A stretch of 64,000 nucleotides of DNA from Deinococcus carri (lineage in GTDB: Bacteria; Deinococcota; Deinococci; Deinococcales; Deinococcaceae): NCBI RefSeq assembly GCF_039545055.1, contig NZ_BAABRP010000014.1, positions 18,210 to 82,209 of the forward strand, in the 5' to 3' direction. Below, piece after piece: positions 1 to 14,576 of the stretch (the stretch's first letter is position 1; each line of letters starts with the position of its first letter). Below the pieces are notes generated by a model, which worked only from the letters and a program-made list of their open reading frames with translations, searched no databases and was not told where the DNA came from. A program made the translations under genes and the position numbers.

Positions 1-357
1 GGAGTCGCTGTACCCCAGGAAGGCCTTGGGGTGGGCGCGAATCAGGCCGGGGTCCAGAAAGGGCAGCAGCCGCACGCTGTCGTCCCCGCCGATGATGCTG
101 ACCATGCCATCTATATCGGGGTTTTGCAGCGCCCAGTGCAGGTCGTCAGCGCGGGCCTGGGGGTGAGCGTCCAGGTAGTCCGGGCCGCGCAGCGCGTTGG
201 GGGCGGGCACCACCTCCCACCCGAACGTCTGCGCCACCTGCCGCACGCCCACGTGGTAACGGTTCATCACCTCGGTCACGAAGCCGCTGGAGAGGCTGAG
301 GGCGGCCACACGGGAGCCAGGAGCGAGGCGGGGTGGGCGGATGAAGGTGGGGGCCAT
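1..357 (-). CDS. S66-family peptidase (MccF/LD-carboxypeptidase-like), 3' part outside window
   Basis: The gene reads off the left edge, and about 119 N-terminal residues are present. S66 serine peptidases of the LdcA/MccF type cleave murein tetrapeptides or peptide-nucleotide amides. The segment GMVSIIGGDDSVRLLPFLD places a Ser just after GGDD, where the MccF nucleophile lies, and IRAHPKAFLGYSDS matches the conserved strand that follows. The GGxxS spacing fits MccF better than LdcA (inference). A -10-like TAGCCT at 363-368 lies five bases before the ATG, so the mRNA is probably leaderless. The catalytic Glu and His would lie outside the window. Confidence 0.8.
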   Translation of the reverse strand, partial: MAPTFIRPPRLAPGSRVAALSLSSGFVTEVMNRYHVGVRQVAQTFGWEVVPAPNALRGPDYLDAHPQARADDLHWALQNPDIDGMVSIIGGDDSVRLLPFLDPGLIRAHPKAFLGYSDS

Positions 358-427
358 GCGGCAGGCTAGAGCAGGCGCGGGGCGCGGGCATCCGTCAGGT
401 GGCGGAGGACGGCCCCTGCTTACGGCA

Positions 428-937
428 CTACAGCGGCTTCCCGCACTGGCCGCAGTAGCGGTCCGTCTCGTCGTTCAGCGCCCCGCAGGCGCGGCAGCGG
501 ACCTTCACCACCGTGGGCTGGCCCGTCAGGGCGTTCTTGAGGGTGGGCGCGGCGTCCAGCGTGTCCTCCAGCATCCCGCCCTGGGCGCGGTTCCAGGGTT
601 CCTCGTCGGTGCGGGTGCCCTGCGGGTCCAGCGTCAGGCCGCTACCCGCCACGCCCCGCCGCCCCACGGCCATCAGCGCCATGCCGATCCAGATGACCAC
701 GATGCCGATAGGCGCGCGGATGAACGAGGAAAAGAGGCCACCGAACGCCTGCGCCGGCCCGCCCTGGGGGTCACCCCCGGGAAAGGGGGCCTGTAAGAGC
801 GTACCGAACGTCCCGAAAAAGGTCAGGAAGACGCTCAGGAACAGCAGGATGCCCACCACCACCAGCACCTGCCCCAGGTGGTACACGATGCGGCGGCCCG
901 TGGACACGTCTGTGCGTGCCGGTCGGTTGGGGGTCAT
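428..937 (-). CDS. Zinc-ribbon membrane protein, function unknown
   Basis: 169 residues. Two hydrophobic helices (about 20-45 and 70-92) precede a polar linker and a C-terminal zinc ribbon, VRCRACG...RYCGQCGKPL, with two CxxC pairs. The ribbon probably binds zinc in the cytoplasm next to a two-helix membrane anchor. No enzymatic motif is visible. The ATG is preceded at five bases by TACCCT (943-948), a leaderless start typical of this window. The gene lies between the S66 peptidase and an acetyltransferase on the same strand, without overlap. Its role is unknown. Confidence 0.75.
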   Translation of the reverse strand: MTPNRPARTDVSTGRRIVYHLGQVLVVVGILLFLSVFLTFFGTFGTLLQAPFPGGDPQGGPAQAFGGLFSSFIRAPIGIVVIWIGMALMAVGRRGVAGSGLTLDPQGTRTDEEPWNRAQGGMLEDTLDAAPTLKNALTGQPTVVKVRCRACGALNDETDRYCGQCGKPL

Positions 938-992
938 GCCCCAGGGTACGGGACAGGAGAGAGCGGGGTTCCCACCGGAGCCGCGCCGCCGG

Positions 993-2418
<1,426 letters not shown>

Positions 2419-2532
2419 GGGGGGAGTGTAGCGGGCCGCCAGCAGGCAAAAGGATACGGGAGATGACTTAGACGGATTCCCCGGAACTTTTCGGAAGACG
2501 CATGACGTCCAGCCCGCCAGCAGACAGCGGTC

Positions 2533-2568
2533 TTGACATCCTCCACGCCTTACCTTACGGTAAGTAAG
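2533..2568 (+). promoter_or_regulatory. Promoter with palindromic operator-like site
   Basis: TTGACA (2533-2538) is a consensus -35. The expected -10 position (2556-2561, TACGGT) is poor and lies inside the two-fold symmetric CCTTACGGTAAG, which is extended by CTTAC and TAAG repeats on each side. Overlap of a weak -10 with a short palindrome of this TTAC...GTAA type is usual for TetR-like operators. No regulator gene is adjacent, so the identity of the binding protein is unknown. Confidence 0.45.
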
Positions 2569-2624
2569 CACGCCTGCCGAAAGCCGGTATGGCTCCCATC
2601 ACGTCAACTTCGAGGAGAAGGAAT

Positions 2625-3017
2625 ATGGACGAAATCATCCTGCAACCCCAGCTCCACCTGCTCGTCGGTGCCCTGGTGCTGCTGACCTCTCTGGTTACGG
2701 TGGTCACGACCGGGCGCGGCGCTCTCAGCCTGAAACGGTTCGGGCGGACAGAACAGGGGGTGTTCATCGCGGCCCAGCTCGCCCTGATGGTGCAGATCAT
2801 GATCGGCATCAAGCTGCTGGATCAGGGCATAGGCACCCTTCAGAAGTACGTCCATTACATCGGGGGAGCCGGGGCGCTGGGCCTGCTCGTCCTGTACTAC
2901 TGGCTGCCCAAGACCTCGGAGCAGGACCACGCTCGCAAAGCCCTGTGGGTGTCGGTCGCCTCGCTGGTGTTCGTCGCGCTGGCCTTTTTTGTGGGCGGAA
3001 TGTACGCGCGGGGGTAG
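2625..3017 (+). CDS. Small integral membrane protein (four helices)
   Basis: 130 residues with hydrophobic stretches at roughly 10-30, 45-65, 75-95 and 105-125, so probably four transmembrane helices. I do not recognise the family. The start at MDEIILQPQ follows GAGGAGAAGG (2612-2621), a strong ribosome-binding site, so unlike many neighbours the message has a leader. The leader of roughly 55 nt and the palindromic promoter upstream suggest regulated expression. No catalytic motif is seen. Confidence 0.75.
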   Translation: MDEIILQPQLHLLVGALVLLTSLVTVVTTGRGALSLKRFGRTEQGVFIAAQLALMVQIMIGIKLLDQGIGTLQKYVHYIGGAGALGLLVLYYWLPKTSEQDHARKALWVSVASLVFVALAFFVGGMYARG

Positions 3018-3020
3018 GAG

Positions 3021-3137
3021 AGCTTTCAGCCGTCAGCGGTCAGCTTTCAGCAAGAGTGCCCCGGCCCCCGCTGGGGCTGTCTGCTGATCAGGTCTGGTTT
3101 GTTCTGCTGAATGCTGACGGCTGTTCGCTGACGGCTC
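3021..3137. repeat. Heptameric array, inverted pair
   Basis: On the left, AGCTTTC-AGCCGTC-AGCGGTC-AGCTTTC-AGC (3021-3051) has an exact period of seven with core AGCNNTC. On the right, GCTGAAT-GCTGACG-GCTGTTC-GCTGACG (3106-3133) is the same core read in the opposite direction. The two arrays flank a GC-rich spacer and fill the space between two genes; the -10 box of the next gene (3138-3143) starts where the right array ends. Confidence 0.8.
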
Positions 3138-3149
3138 TAGAGTCCCCCC

Positions 3150-4016
3150 ATGACCGGACTGGTGTGGCTCGCGCTCGACGGCGTCGGCCACCCTGCCGAC
3201 GCGCCGCCCGGGTCGGTGTGGGAGGCGGACTTGCCGACCCTGCGCCCGCTGGTGGAGGCCGGACGCGCGCTCGACGCGACGCTGGGTGTGCCGGGGCTGC
3301 CGCAGTCGGGGACCGGGCAGGCGTGCTGGCTGACGGGGCAGGACGCGGTGCGGGTGATGGGCGAACACTTCGGGCCGCATCCAGGGCCGACCTTGCAGCA
3401 GTTGCTGCGGGCGTCCGCGTTGCCGGGGAGGCTGGCAGCAGCGGGGGCGCGCGTGGCCCTCGCCAACCACTACCCGCCCGCGTATTTCGCCGCCCAGACG
3501 GCCCAGAGGGGAGCGCGGCGGTCCCGCATGGGCTGCTTCCCCTTCTCGTTCCTGGCGGCGGGACTGCCCCTGAATCCGCCCGGCGTGCCGTCCGTGCCCG
3601 CGACCCTGGGCCTGGGCTACGCCGAACCCTGGCCGCCGCAGACGCCCCGTGCGGAGGTGGCGCGGCTGGGCGAGGCGCTGGCCGGGGCCGCCCGCGAGCA
3701 TGACCTCATCGTGTGCGACCTGTGGTTCGGGGACCACCTGGGGCACCGGGGCCGCACGCCCACGCCGCCGGAGGTGTTGCGGGCGGGGCGGGCCTATCTG
3801 GAACGGGCGGACGCCCTGCTGACCGGCCTGCTGCATGCGGGCGCGCGGGTGGTCCTGGGCAGCGACCACGGCAACCTGGAAGACCTGCGCGTGAAGGGCC
3901 ATACCCTGGCCCGCGTGCCGTTCGCCGGGGCAGGCGTGGACCTGGGCACCCCCGGCGATGTGGCCGAAGCTGGGCAGGTCATCCGGGGCTGGTTCGGGCA
4001 GAAAGCGCGACAGTGA
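3150..4016 (+). CDS. Alkaline-phosphatase-superfamily metalloenzyme
   Basis: 288 residues. The metal-binding signatures of the superfamily, which includes cofactor-independent phosphoglycerate mutase and phosphopentomutase, are all visible: LALDGVG at the N-terminus, a Ser/Thr nucleophile in [17 protein letters not shown] in the middle and [12 protein letters not shown] near the end. At 288 residues it is shorter than iPGM (about 510) and lacks the inserted transferase domain, so a phosphatase or phosphodiesterase is more likely. TAGAGT (3138-3143) lies six bases before ATG, a leaderless promoter. The substrate is unknown. Confidence 0.8.
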   Translation: MTGLVWLALDGVGHPADAPPGSVWEADLPTLRPLVEAGRALDATLGVPGLPQSGTGQACWLTGQDAVRVMGEHFGPHPGPTLQQLLRASALPGRLAAAGARVALANHYPPAYFAAQTAQRGARRSRMGCFPFSFLAAGLPLNPPGVPSVPATLGLGYAEPWPPQTPRAEVARLGEALAGAAREHDLIVCDLWFGDHLGHRGRTPTPPEVLRAGRAYLERADALLTGLLHAGARVVLGSDHGNLEDLRVKGHTLARVPFAGAGVDLGTPGDVAEAGQVIRGWFGQKARQ

Positions 4017-4053
4017 CGCGAAAACAGGATGCCCACCCCACGGAGGCCGGAAG

Positions 4054-4222
4054 TTATCCACAAACTTATCCACAGGCCCTGTGGATAACCTGTGGAGAAA
4101 GGGGAACGGCCCCGCAGCAGTGGCTGGGCTTCCGTGCGTCTGGCACGCTGTTTTCGACCTAGGGATGGAGGCGCTCCCGCTTCGGCGAAGTTATCCACAG
4201 TGAAACGCTAGCCTGTGGATAA
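4054..4222. other. DnaA-box cluster (five perfect TTATCCACA)
   Basis: Perfect TTATCCACA boxes lie at 4054-4062, 4066-4074 and 4191-4199 on the plus strand and at 4080-4088 and 4214-4222 on the minus strand, with a one-mismatch box at 4091-4099. The second and third form an 11-bp inverted repeat around a single base. No dnaA, dnaN, gidA or parAB gene is in the window. The cluster could bind DnaA as a secondary origin, a titration site or a regulatory site. It lies between two convergent genes, which argues against a simple promoter role. Confidence 0.7.
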
Positions 4223-4227
4223 CTTCG
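4186..4227 (+). terminator. Perfect 15-bp inverted repeat containing two DnaA boxes
   Basis: CGAAGTTATCCACAG (4186-4200) and its exact reverse complement (4213-4227) enclose 12 bases and are followed by GTTTTCA (4228 on). The hairpin could end transcription of the phosphatase-family gene read from the left, but it also holds two DnaA boxes, so the symmetry may serve DnaA binding instead. The distance from the upstream stop codon (170 bp) is long for a terminator. Confidence 0.4.
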
Positions 4228-4230
4228 TTT

Positions 4231-4869
4231 TCACGTGCCCGGCGCGGCCTGGAGACGTGCGGCCTGGATAAAGGCCCGGACCTGTTCCACGTCCTTCACA
4301 CCTGCGGCCTTTTCCAGGCGGCTTACGGCGTCCACCCCGGCGGGGCGCAGCACCCGCACCGCCTCGGCCACGTTCGCGGGTCCCAGGCCTCCGGCGAGCC
4401 ACGCGCCCGCCGGGAACACGTCCCGCAGCGCGGCCCAGTCCAGCGGCACGCCACCTCCCGGCTCCGGGGCATCCAGCATGGGCGTGACGCCGGGGAGACT
4501 CAGGACCTCCAGCGCGTCCGGCTGTCCCAGATCAGCGGGACGCAGAACGCGCAGAACGGGATGATACCGGGCGACCTCCCGCACGTAAAGACTTGACAGC
4601 GGGCCGTGAAGCTGCACGGCACTCACGCGCGCCGCCTCAGCCGTCCGCAGCACCTCCGTCAGCCCCTGGTTCAGGAAGACGCCCACCCGCGCCACCACCG
4701 GCCCCACCGCCAACCCCGCCTCGCGCGCCACCTCCGGCGACACCCTTCGCTTGCTGACCGGCGCGAAGATGAAGCCCAGGGCGTCGGCCCCGGCCTCGGC
4801 GGAGAGCAGGGCGTCGTGGAGGGAGGTGGTGCCGCAGACCTTGACGCGGGGTGTGGGGTCAGGCATCAC
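4231..4869 (-). CDS. trpF: Phosphoribosylanthranilate isomerase
   Basis: 212 residues, a normal TrpF length. TrpF converts N-(5'-phosphoribosyl)anthranilate into CdRP in tryptophan synthesis, on a (beta-alpha)8 barrel. KVCGTTS carries the catalytic Cys after strand 1, and [38 protein letters not shown] with the general-acid Asp, [11 protein letters not shown] and [10 protein letters not shown] follow in the order expected. The family usually has VDVSSGVE at the last site, and the change to DAVSRLE is mild. The start overlaps the preceding small gene by 11 bases. No other trp gene is in the window. Confidence 0.95.
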   Translation of the reverse strand: MMPDPTPRVKVCGTTSLHDALLSAEAGADALGFIFAPVSKRRVSPEVAREAGLAVGPVVARVGVFLNQGLTEVLRTAEAARVSAVQLHGPLSSLYVREVARYHPVLRVLRPADLGQPDALEVLSLPGVTPMLDAPEPGGGVPLDWAALRDVFPAGAWLAGGLGPANVAEAVRVLRPAGVDAVSRLEKAAGVKDVEQVRAFIQAARLQAAPGT

Positions 4870-5104
4870 GGCCTTCCAGCGCGGCCACGCGCGCTTCCAG
4901 GGCGCGGACCTGGCGGGTCAGGGCCAGCAGCAGCAGGGCGTAGTGGTCGTAGAGCTTGGGGCGCTCCATGCGGACCTCGCCGGACATCCACCCCTCCAGC
5001 AGGCGTTCGGCCTCCGCCAGCACCTCCTCGTCGGGCACATCCCGGAAGGAGCGGCTGCCCAGAATCTCGCGGGCGAAATTGAGTTCACGGTCGGGGTCGG
5101 GCAT
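4859..5104 (-). CDS. Small protein of unknown function upstream of trpF
   Basis: 81 residues, acidic and helical. It contains [22 protein letters not shown] and a C-terminal leucine/alanine-rich helix, [17 protein letters not shown], that looks like a short coiled coil. I do not recognise the family. TACCCT (5111-5116) precedes the ATG by six bases, and the end overlaps trpF by 11 bases, so this is the first gene of a two-gene leaderless operon. Coupling to trpF may be only translational. Confidence 0.7.
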   Translation of the reverse strand: MPDPDRELNFAREILGSRSFRDVPDEEVLAEAERLLEGWMSGEVRMERPKLYDHYALLLLALTRQVRALEARVAALEGRDA

Positions 5105-5207
5105 GGGGGTAGGGTACGCGGTCAGCGGGGCATGGGAAGGGAAGCGCGCTCCTCATCTGGGCCAAAGGGCGGATGTGTGCCGCGCCCGGCCCGTGCCAGC
5201 CTGGGGC

Positions 5208-6446
5208 ATGTCCGCTCCACGCCGCGAGACAGCCCTGCACCTGCTGTTCCTTCACCCGGACGGCGAGCGGGTGGCCCTCCAGACCGTGACCGTCGCCATG
5301 CCCACCTACTACGGGCAGCATGTGCGCGAGGCCGCACCGCCGGGAACACGCCTGCTGCGCCGCCTGCACTTCCGGGCGCTGGGGGAGCAGGACGGGGTGC
5401 TGCGCGCGGAGACGGTCTGGCAGCTTCATACCGACGGCCTGGACGGGCTGGACTGGCGACCCCCGGATGCCCTGACCGGCCCCGAGCGGGACTGGGCCGG
5501 GGCCGCCCGCCTGCCCGCCACGTCCCGCCGCGCCCCCTGGATGCACCCCGACTGGCAGGCCGGAGCGCTGGCCTGGCTGGACGCTGAACTCGCCGCGCAG
5601 GGCTGTGCGCGAGTGGGCGAGCCGATGGTGCTGAAACACTGGCAAATCAGCCTGCTGTGGCAGGTGGAGACGACCGGGGGCCGGGTGTACTTCAAGGCGG
5701 TGCCGGACTTCTTCGGGCGGGAGGTGCGGGTCACGCCCCCGCTCGCCACCGAACTGCCCGGCGCAGCCCCACCCGTGCTGGCCGCCGACGAGGAACGCGG
5801 GTTTCTGCTGCTAAAGGGGGCCGGACAGACCCAGGACGCCCCGGACCTGCCCGCGCTGATGCGGCATCTGGCCTGGGTGCAGCGCCGGAGCGTGCCCCTG
5901 CTGCCGCACCTGCCCCTGCAAGACCGCAGCCCCAGCTTTCTACGCGCCCGGCTGGACGACCTGTTCTCGGACGCCTGCCTGCTGGTGGGCGAGGAGGGCG
6001 GCCTGACCCCCGAGGAGGCGGCAGCCCTGCACGCACGGCGGCCCGAACTGGAAGCAGCACTCGCCCGCCTGGCCGCCAGCCCGCTGCCGCTCACGCTGGG
6101 CCACGGCGACCTGCACGGCGGGAACGTGGTGGTGGACGGGGCGGGCCGCTTCACCGTGCTGGACTGGTCGGACGCCTGCCGCCTCCATCCCTTTCTGGAC
6201 GCGAACGCGGCGTACTTCGCGGAAGCCCCGGCCGAGGCCGTGGAGGAGGCCCACGCCGCCTATCTGGCCGCCTGGACCGACCTTCTACCACTGGAGGAGC
6301 TGCGCATCCTGCACGCCGACGGGCTGCGGGCAGGCGAACTGCTGCGCGCGCTGGGCTATGTGGACGGCATCCAGCCCCACGTGGAGGACCGGGCGGAATG
6401 GCATGGTGCCCAGCTGTACCACCTGCGGAAGCTGCTGGAGGGGTAG
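5208..6446 (+). CDS. Aminoglycoside-phosphotransferase-family kinase
   Basis: 412 residues. The C-terminal two thirds is an APH/choline-kinase fold. LTLGHGDLHGGNVVVD carries the catalytic loop HGDxHxxN, and FTVLDWSDAC holds the metal-binding Asp of the DFG-like site. An N-terminal domain of about 150 residues contains no known motif. In this family the phosphate acceptor ranges from antibiotics to choline, sugars and amino acids, and nothing here selects one. I started at MSAPRRET because the upstream frame carries no similarity and no ribosome-binding site. The gene stands alone, convergent with cobT. Confidence 0.85.
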   Translation: MSAPRRETALHLLFLHPDGERVALQTVTVAMPTYYGQHVREAAPPGTRLLRRLHFRALGEQDGVLRAETVWQLHTDGLDGLDWRPPDALTGPERDWAGAARLPATSRRAPWMHPDWQAGALAWLDAELAAQGCARVGEPMVLKHWQISLLWQVETTGGRVYFKAVPDFFGREVRVTPPLATELPGAAPPVLAADEERGFLLLKGAGQTQDAPDLPALMRHLAWVQRRSVPLLPHLPLQDRSPSFLRARLDDLFSDACLLVGEEGGLTPEEAAALHARRPELEAALARLAASPLPLTLGHGDLHGGNVVVDGAGRFTVLDWSDACRLHPFLDANAAYFAEAPAEAVEEAHAAYLAAWTDLLPLEELRILHADGLRAGELLRALGYVDGIQPHVEDRAEWHGAQLYHLRKLLEG

Positions 6447-6453
6447 GGCGAAC

Positions 6454-6482
6454 AGCCACCAGTTTCCAGCGGCCAGCGAACA
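6454..6482. repeat. Heptameric array
   Basis: AGCCACC-AGTTTCC-AGCGGCC-AGCGAAC repeats with period seven between two convergent stop codons (6446 and 6507). The core AGNNNCC matches the arrays at 33316 and 34197. Confidence 0.75.
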
Positions 6483-6506
6483 GGACAGAAATGCTGGACA
6501 CCGTGG

Positions 6507-7589
6507 TTAGCCCTCACTGCCCCCCGGTACCCCCGCCTCGGCGAAGGTCCGCATCTCGCGCAGGGTGGCCGCCGCCGAGAGCAGCAGCGGCGCGGCCAGC
6601 ACGCCCCCGGTGCCCTCGCCCAGGCGCAGGCCCAGACGGAACATTGGCTTCAGGTTCAGGTGCGCGAGTTGCGCCGCGTGCCCGACCTCGGCACACTCGC
6701 CCGCCGGGAACAGGAAGTCACACAGGGCAGGGGCGAGGGCCATGCCCACCAGCGCGGCGCTGCCTTCCACGAACCCGTCGAGAATCACGGCGCGTCTCAG
6801 GGCGGCGGCCTGGAGCATCATCCCCAGCATCGCCGCGATTTCAAAGCCGCCCAGGTCGGCCAGCACACCCAGGGGGTCGGCGGGGTCGCTGGCCTGGCGA
6901 TTCAGAGCCGCGCACACGGCCTCCACCTTGCGCGCGAGGGTGGCGTCGTCCACCCCGGTGCCGCGGCCTGTCACCCCCTGCGGGTCGAGGTTCAGCAGCC
7001 GGGCGGTGAGGGCGGCGGCGGGCGTGGTGTTGCCGATACCCATCTCGCCGGGAACCAGCAGGTCCGCGCCTTCCTCTATTGCGCGGCGGGCCAGGGCGGC
7101 CCCGGCCAGCACCAGCGTTTCGGCCTCCTCGCGGGTCATGGCTCCCTCGCGGCGCAGGTCGCGCGTGCCCCGGCGCACAGCCGCTCTGACAAGGGCGGGG
7201 TGGTTGGGCAGGTCGGCATTTACGCCCGCGTCCATCACGTAGACCCGCGCGCCGACCGTGCGGGCAATGGCGTTGACGGCGGCCCCGCCCGGCCCGGCAG
7301 GCGTGTCGGCCAGGAAGTTCGCCACCATCGCGGGTGTGACCTCGGGGGGATAGGCGCTGACGCCGCCTGCCGCCACGCCGTGGTCCCCCGCCGCCACCAG
7401 CACCGCCACCCCGCGCGGATGAGGCTTCTCGGTCCCGAAGACCCCCGCCAGCCGCACGGCCAAACTTTCGAGGTCGCCCAGCGCCCCAGTGGGCTTGGTC
7501 AGTTGGGCCTGCCGCTCGCGGGCGGCCCCCATGGCGGCGGGGTCGGCGGGGTGAACGGCGGCGATGAGGGCGGCGAGGTCGGGGTGCAT
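6507..7589 (-). CDS. cobT: Nicotinate-nucleotide-dimethylbenzimidazole phosphoribosyltransferase
   Basis: 360 residues, the usual CobT length. It transfers ribose phosphate from nicotinate mononucleotide to 5,6-dimethylbenzimidazole to give alpha-ribazole phosphate for the lower loop. Diagnostic segments are VLVAAGDHGVAAGGVSAYP, VNAIARTVGARVYVMDAGV and LVPGEMGIGNTTPAAAL with the catalytic Glu, followed by GGFEIAAMLGMML. bluB in the same operon makes the base. This is the last gene of the 21-gene cobalamin operon, separated from cobU by a heptameric array, and is probably read from the riboswitch promoter 24 kb upstream or from an unseen internal promoter. Confidence 0.97.
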   Translation of the reverse strand: MHPDLAALIAAVHPADPAAMGAARERQAQLTKPTGALGDLESLAVRLAGVFGTEKPHPRGVAVLVAAGDHGVAAGGVSAYPPEVTPAMVANFLADTPAGPGGAAVNAIARTVGARVYVMDAGVNADLPNHPALVRAAVRRGTRDLRREGAMTREEAETLVLAGAALARRAIEEGADLLVPGEMGIGNTTPAAALTARLLNLDPQGVTGRGTGVDDATLARKVEAVCAALNRQASDPADPLGVLADLGGFEIAAMLGMMLQAAALRRAVILDGFVEGSAALVGMALAPALCDFLFPAGECAEVGHAAQLAHLNLKPMFRLGLRLGEGTGGVLAAPLLLSAAATLREMRTFAEAGVPGGSEG

Positions 7590-7607
7590 GGGACTCCTTG
7601 GGAGGTA

Positions 7608-7635
7608 TTAGGGATTAGGGGTGAGGGGTCAGGAA
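7608..7635. repeat. Heptameric array entering the cobU 3' end
   Basis: TTAGGGA-TTAGGGG-TGAGGGG-TCAGGAA has period seven and core TNAGGGN. It occupies the cobU-cobT gap and supplies the cobU stop codon (7615-7617) and its last codons, so the array has become part of the reading frame. Confidence 0.75.
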
Positions 7636-8159
7636 AGGCGTGGGCTTGAGTTGCAGGGGCAGGCCGCTCGCCAGCAGCCACGCCTCGTCGCTGGCGGCGG
7701 CGGCGCGCTGGTTCACCCAACCCAGCAGGTCGCGGTAGCGGCGGGCCAGGGCGTTGTCGGGGACGATACCGAGGCCCACCTCGTTCGTCACGAGGACGGT
7801 CAGGCCGGGGCGGGTGCGGGCGGCGGTCAGCAGGGTATCGGCACGGGCCAGGATGGCTTCGTCGGGGAGGTCGGTCAGCATCAGGTTGCTGACCCAGAGG
7901 CTGAGGCAGTCGAGCAGCAGCACGGGCGTCTGCACGCGGTGAACGGCGGCAGGCACCTCCAGCGGTTCTTCCAGCGTCTGCCAGCCCGCCGGGCGGTCGG
8001 CGCGGTGGCGGCGGATGCGGTCTTCCATCTCGGCGTCGAAGGCCTGTGCGGTGGCGAGGTAGGTCACGCCCTCCCCGGAAGCGGCGGCGCGGCGTTCGGC
8101 AAAGGCGCTCTTGCCGCTGCGTGCGCCGCCCGTGACAAAGACCAGATGGGCAGGGGCAA

Positions 8160-8163
<4 letters not shown>
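7615..8163 (-). CDS. cobU: Adenosylcobinamide kinase / adenosylcobinamide-phosphate guanylyltransferase
   Basis: 182 residues. CobU phosphorylates adenosylcobinamide and then adds GMP to give AdoCbi-GDP. The P-loop VTGGARSGKSAFAE, the guanylylated His region RIRRHRADRPAGWQTLEEP, VLLLDCLSLWVSNL and VTNEVGLGIVPDN are all family signatures. I chose the GTG at 8163 because it overlaps the cobQ stop as GTGA, the arrangement used throughout this operon; a GTG two codons earlier is possible. The last residues, PTPFLTPHP, are partly encoded by the heptameric array. Confidence 0.95.
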
Positions 8164-9591
<1,428 letters not shown>

Positions 9592-9599
<8 letters not shown>

Positions 9600-10608
9600 A
9601 GTGTCCTCCCTCCAGCACGGCCCGCACGGCCGCCACCAGCCGCGCATTCTCCCCCGGCAGACGGGTCGAAATGCGGATGCGGTCGGGAAAACCGTAGCTG
9701 GTGCAGTCGCGCACCCTTACCCCATGTTCGAGCAGGGCGGCGGTCACGCGCGCCGCGTCCCCGACTTCCAGGGTCAGGTATGGCGTGCTGTGGTGTTCCA
9801 CTGCCACGAACCGCTGGAGGGCAGCGGCCAGCTCCTGTGCGTCCCGGCGTACCCGCGGCAGCGTCTCCGCCAAGAAGTCCCCCACCTCGGGCAACGCCGC
9901 CAGCACCGCTGCCGTACCCGCGGGGAGATGCCACGCGGGCGCGAGGTTGTCCAGCCGCACCACGACCTCCGGTGCGGCCAGGGCATAGGCGGGCCGGGCA
10001 CCGACCAAGCCGTGTGCCTTGCCCGGCGAGAGCAGGCGGAGGAGGGACGCGGTGCGCGGGAGGCGGTGCGCGGGGAGGAAGGGTGCATACGCCTCGTCCA
10101 CGATGAGGAGAGCGTTGGTGGTGGCGCAGGTGTCCGCCAGTCGCCCGAGTTCTTCCGGCGTGGACCGCCGCCCGGTGGGGTTGTGGGGGTGGCCGACGTA
10201 CACCAGGGCCGTGCCAGGGGGAAGCTGCTCCGGAAGGTCCTTGATGACCTCCACCCGTGCCCGCGCTAAAGCGGCCGCGCGGGCGAGTTCCCCGAACGGG
10301 GCGTGCAGGCTCAGCAGCGTGCCGCCGGGGGGAAGGAAGGCCCGCACCAGCCGGTGCAGCAGGTCGGACGCGCCCACCGACAGAGCCACCTCGTCCACGT
10401 CTACGCCGTGCCAGGCCGCCAGCCGTTCCCGCACCTCGCGGTAGGTCGGGTCGGGGTAGTGGGCGTGGTCGGCCTCCCGCAGTACCCGCACCAGCATGGG
10501 ATTCGGGCCGTAGGGGTTAGCGTTCACGCTGAAATCCAGCCCCGTGAAGAGCCGGGCGGTCGGCCCACCGTGCGGCGCGCGGGGCAGCAGGGGGGGCAGG
10601 TCAGCCAC
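9592..10608 (-). CDS. cobD: L-threonine-O-3-phosphate decarboxylase (PLP, HisC-like)
   Basis: 338 residues with an aspartate-aminotransferase fold. Visible are [56 protein letters not shown] with the PLP-binding Asp, and [20 protein letters not shown] with the Schiff-base Lys. CobD makes (R)-1-amino-2-propanol phosphate, the linker between corrin and nucleotide. A histidinol-phosphate aminotransferase is the alternative for the fold, but the position between cbiB and cobQ settles the role. The GTG start overlaps the cbiB stop by eight bases. Confidence 0.9.
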
Positions 10609-11523
10609 AGCGACTCCGGGAAGGCCACAGCAGGGTGAGGACGGCCAGCGCCAGCGTCAGGCGGGCGAGGCGCAGCGCGCGGGGAAGGTCCGCTGCGGTG
10701 GGTTCGCGTCCGCCCACGTTCAGCACATACACGCCCCGCTTGTCCAGCCGCACGCCCAGCGCCCCGGCGAAGGCACTCATGGGATGTCCGGCGTTGGGGC
10801 TGGCCGTGTTGCGAGCATCCTGCCGCCAGACCCGGAAGGCACCGGGAGCGTCCAGCCTGGCGGGAAGGGCCGCCAGGAGCGCGCAGAGGGCCGTCAGCCG
10901 GGCGGGGGCCAGATTAAGCAGGTCGTCGGCACGGGCGGCCAGCTTCCCGGCGTATTCCAGTTCGGGCGTGCGGTAGCCCCACATGGCGTCGGCGGTGTTG
11001 GCGTAGCGGTACAGGGCCGCCAGTGGCAAGCCACCCACCCGGAAGCACAGCAGTGGCGCGACCACACTGTCGCTGAGGTTCTCCGCCAGACTCTCGATGC
11101 ACGCGCCCGCGACCTCCGCCGCGCTCAGTTCGGACGTGTCCCGGCTGACCAAGTGCCACGCCAGCAACCGCCGCGCCCCCGGCAGGTCGCCCGCCGCGAG
11201 GGCCGCATGGACCTCCCCCACCGCCCCGAACAGCGCCCGCCGCGCCAGCAACGGCTTGAGGAGAACGCCCCGCGTCACCCAGCCGCCCGGCAGCCGCGCC
11301 GCCAGCATCCCCACTCCGCCCACCAGCCCTGCCCCGACCGCCCAACCCGCCGCACCTTCCCGGAACTGCTCCGCGGGTGTGGTGCCCTCCCAGCGCCCCC
11401 GCGCCGCCTTCAGGAAGTTTCCCATCCATACGACGGGATGCCACCGCACCGGAGGTTCCCCCAACCCATCCAGCACCAGCGCCAGCAACACCGCGCACCG
11501 CGTCCCGCGCACCGCCTCCCCCC

Positions 11524-11527
<4 letters not shown>
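10601..11527 (-). CDS. cbiB: Adenosylcobinamide-phosphate synthase
   Basis: 308 residues, membrane protein. CbiB/CobD joins aminopropanol (phosphate) to adenosylcobyric acid. Family signatures are [21 protein letters not shown] near the N-terminus, [44 protein letters not shown] and [17 protein letters not shown]. Hydrophobic stretches are spread through the protein. The GTG at 11525-11527 forms a GTGA overlap with cobB; a GTG two codons earlier is also in frame. The context, directly before cobD, fits linked steps. Confidence 0.95.

Positions 11528-14572
<3,045 letters not shown>

Positions 14573-14576
<4 letters not shown>

Noticed and set aside
3021..3137. A CRISPR array in the repetitive intergenic spaces
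   Set aside because: Units are seven bases without spacers of constant length and no cas gene is present.
4054..4222. The DnaA-box cluster as the main chromosomal origin
   Set aside because: No dnaA, dnaN, gyrB, rpmH or parAB gene is nearby and no AT-rich unwinding region is visible. A secondary role is kept as a finding.
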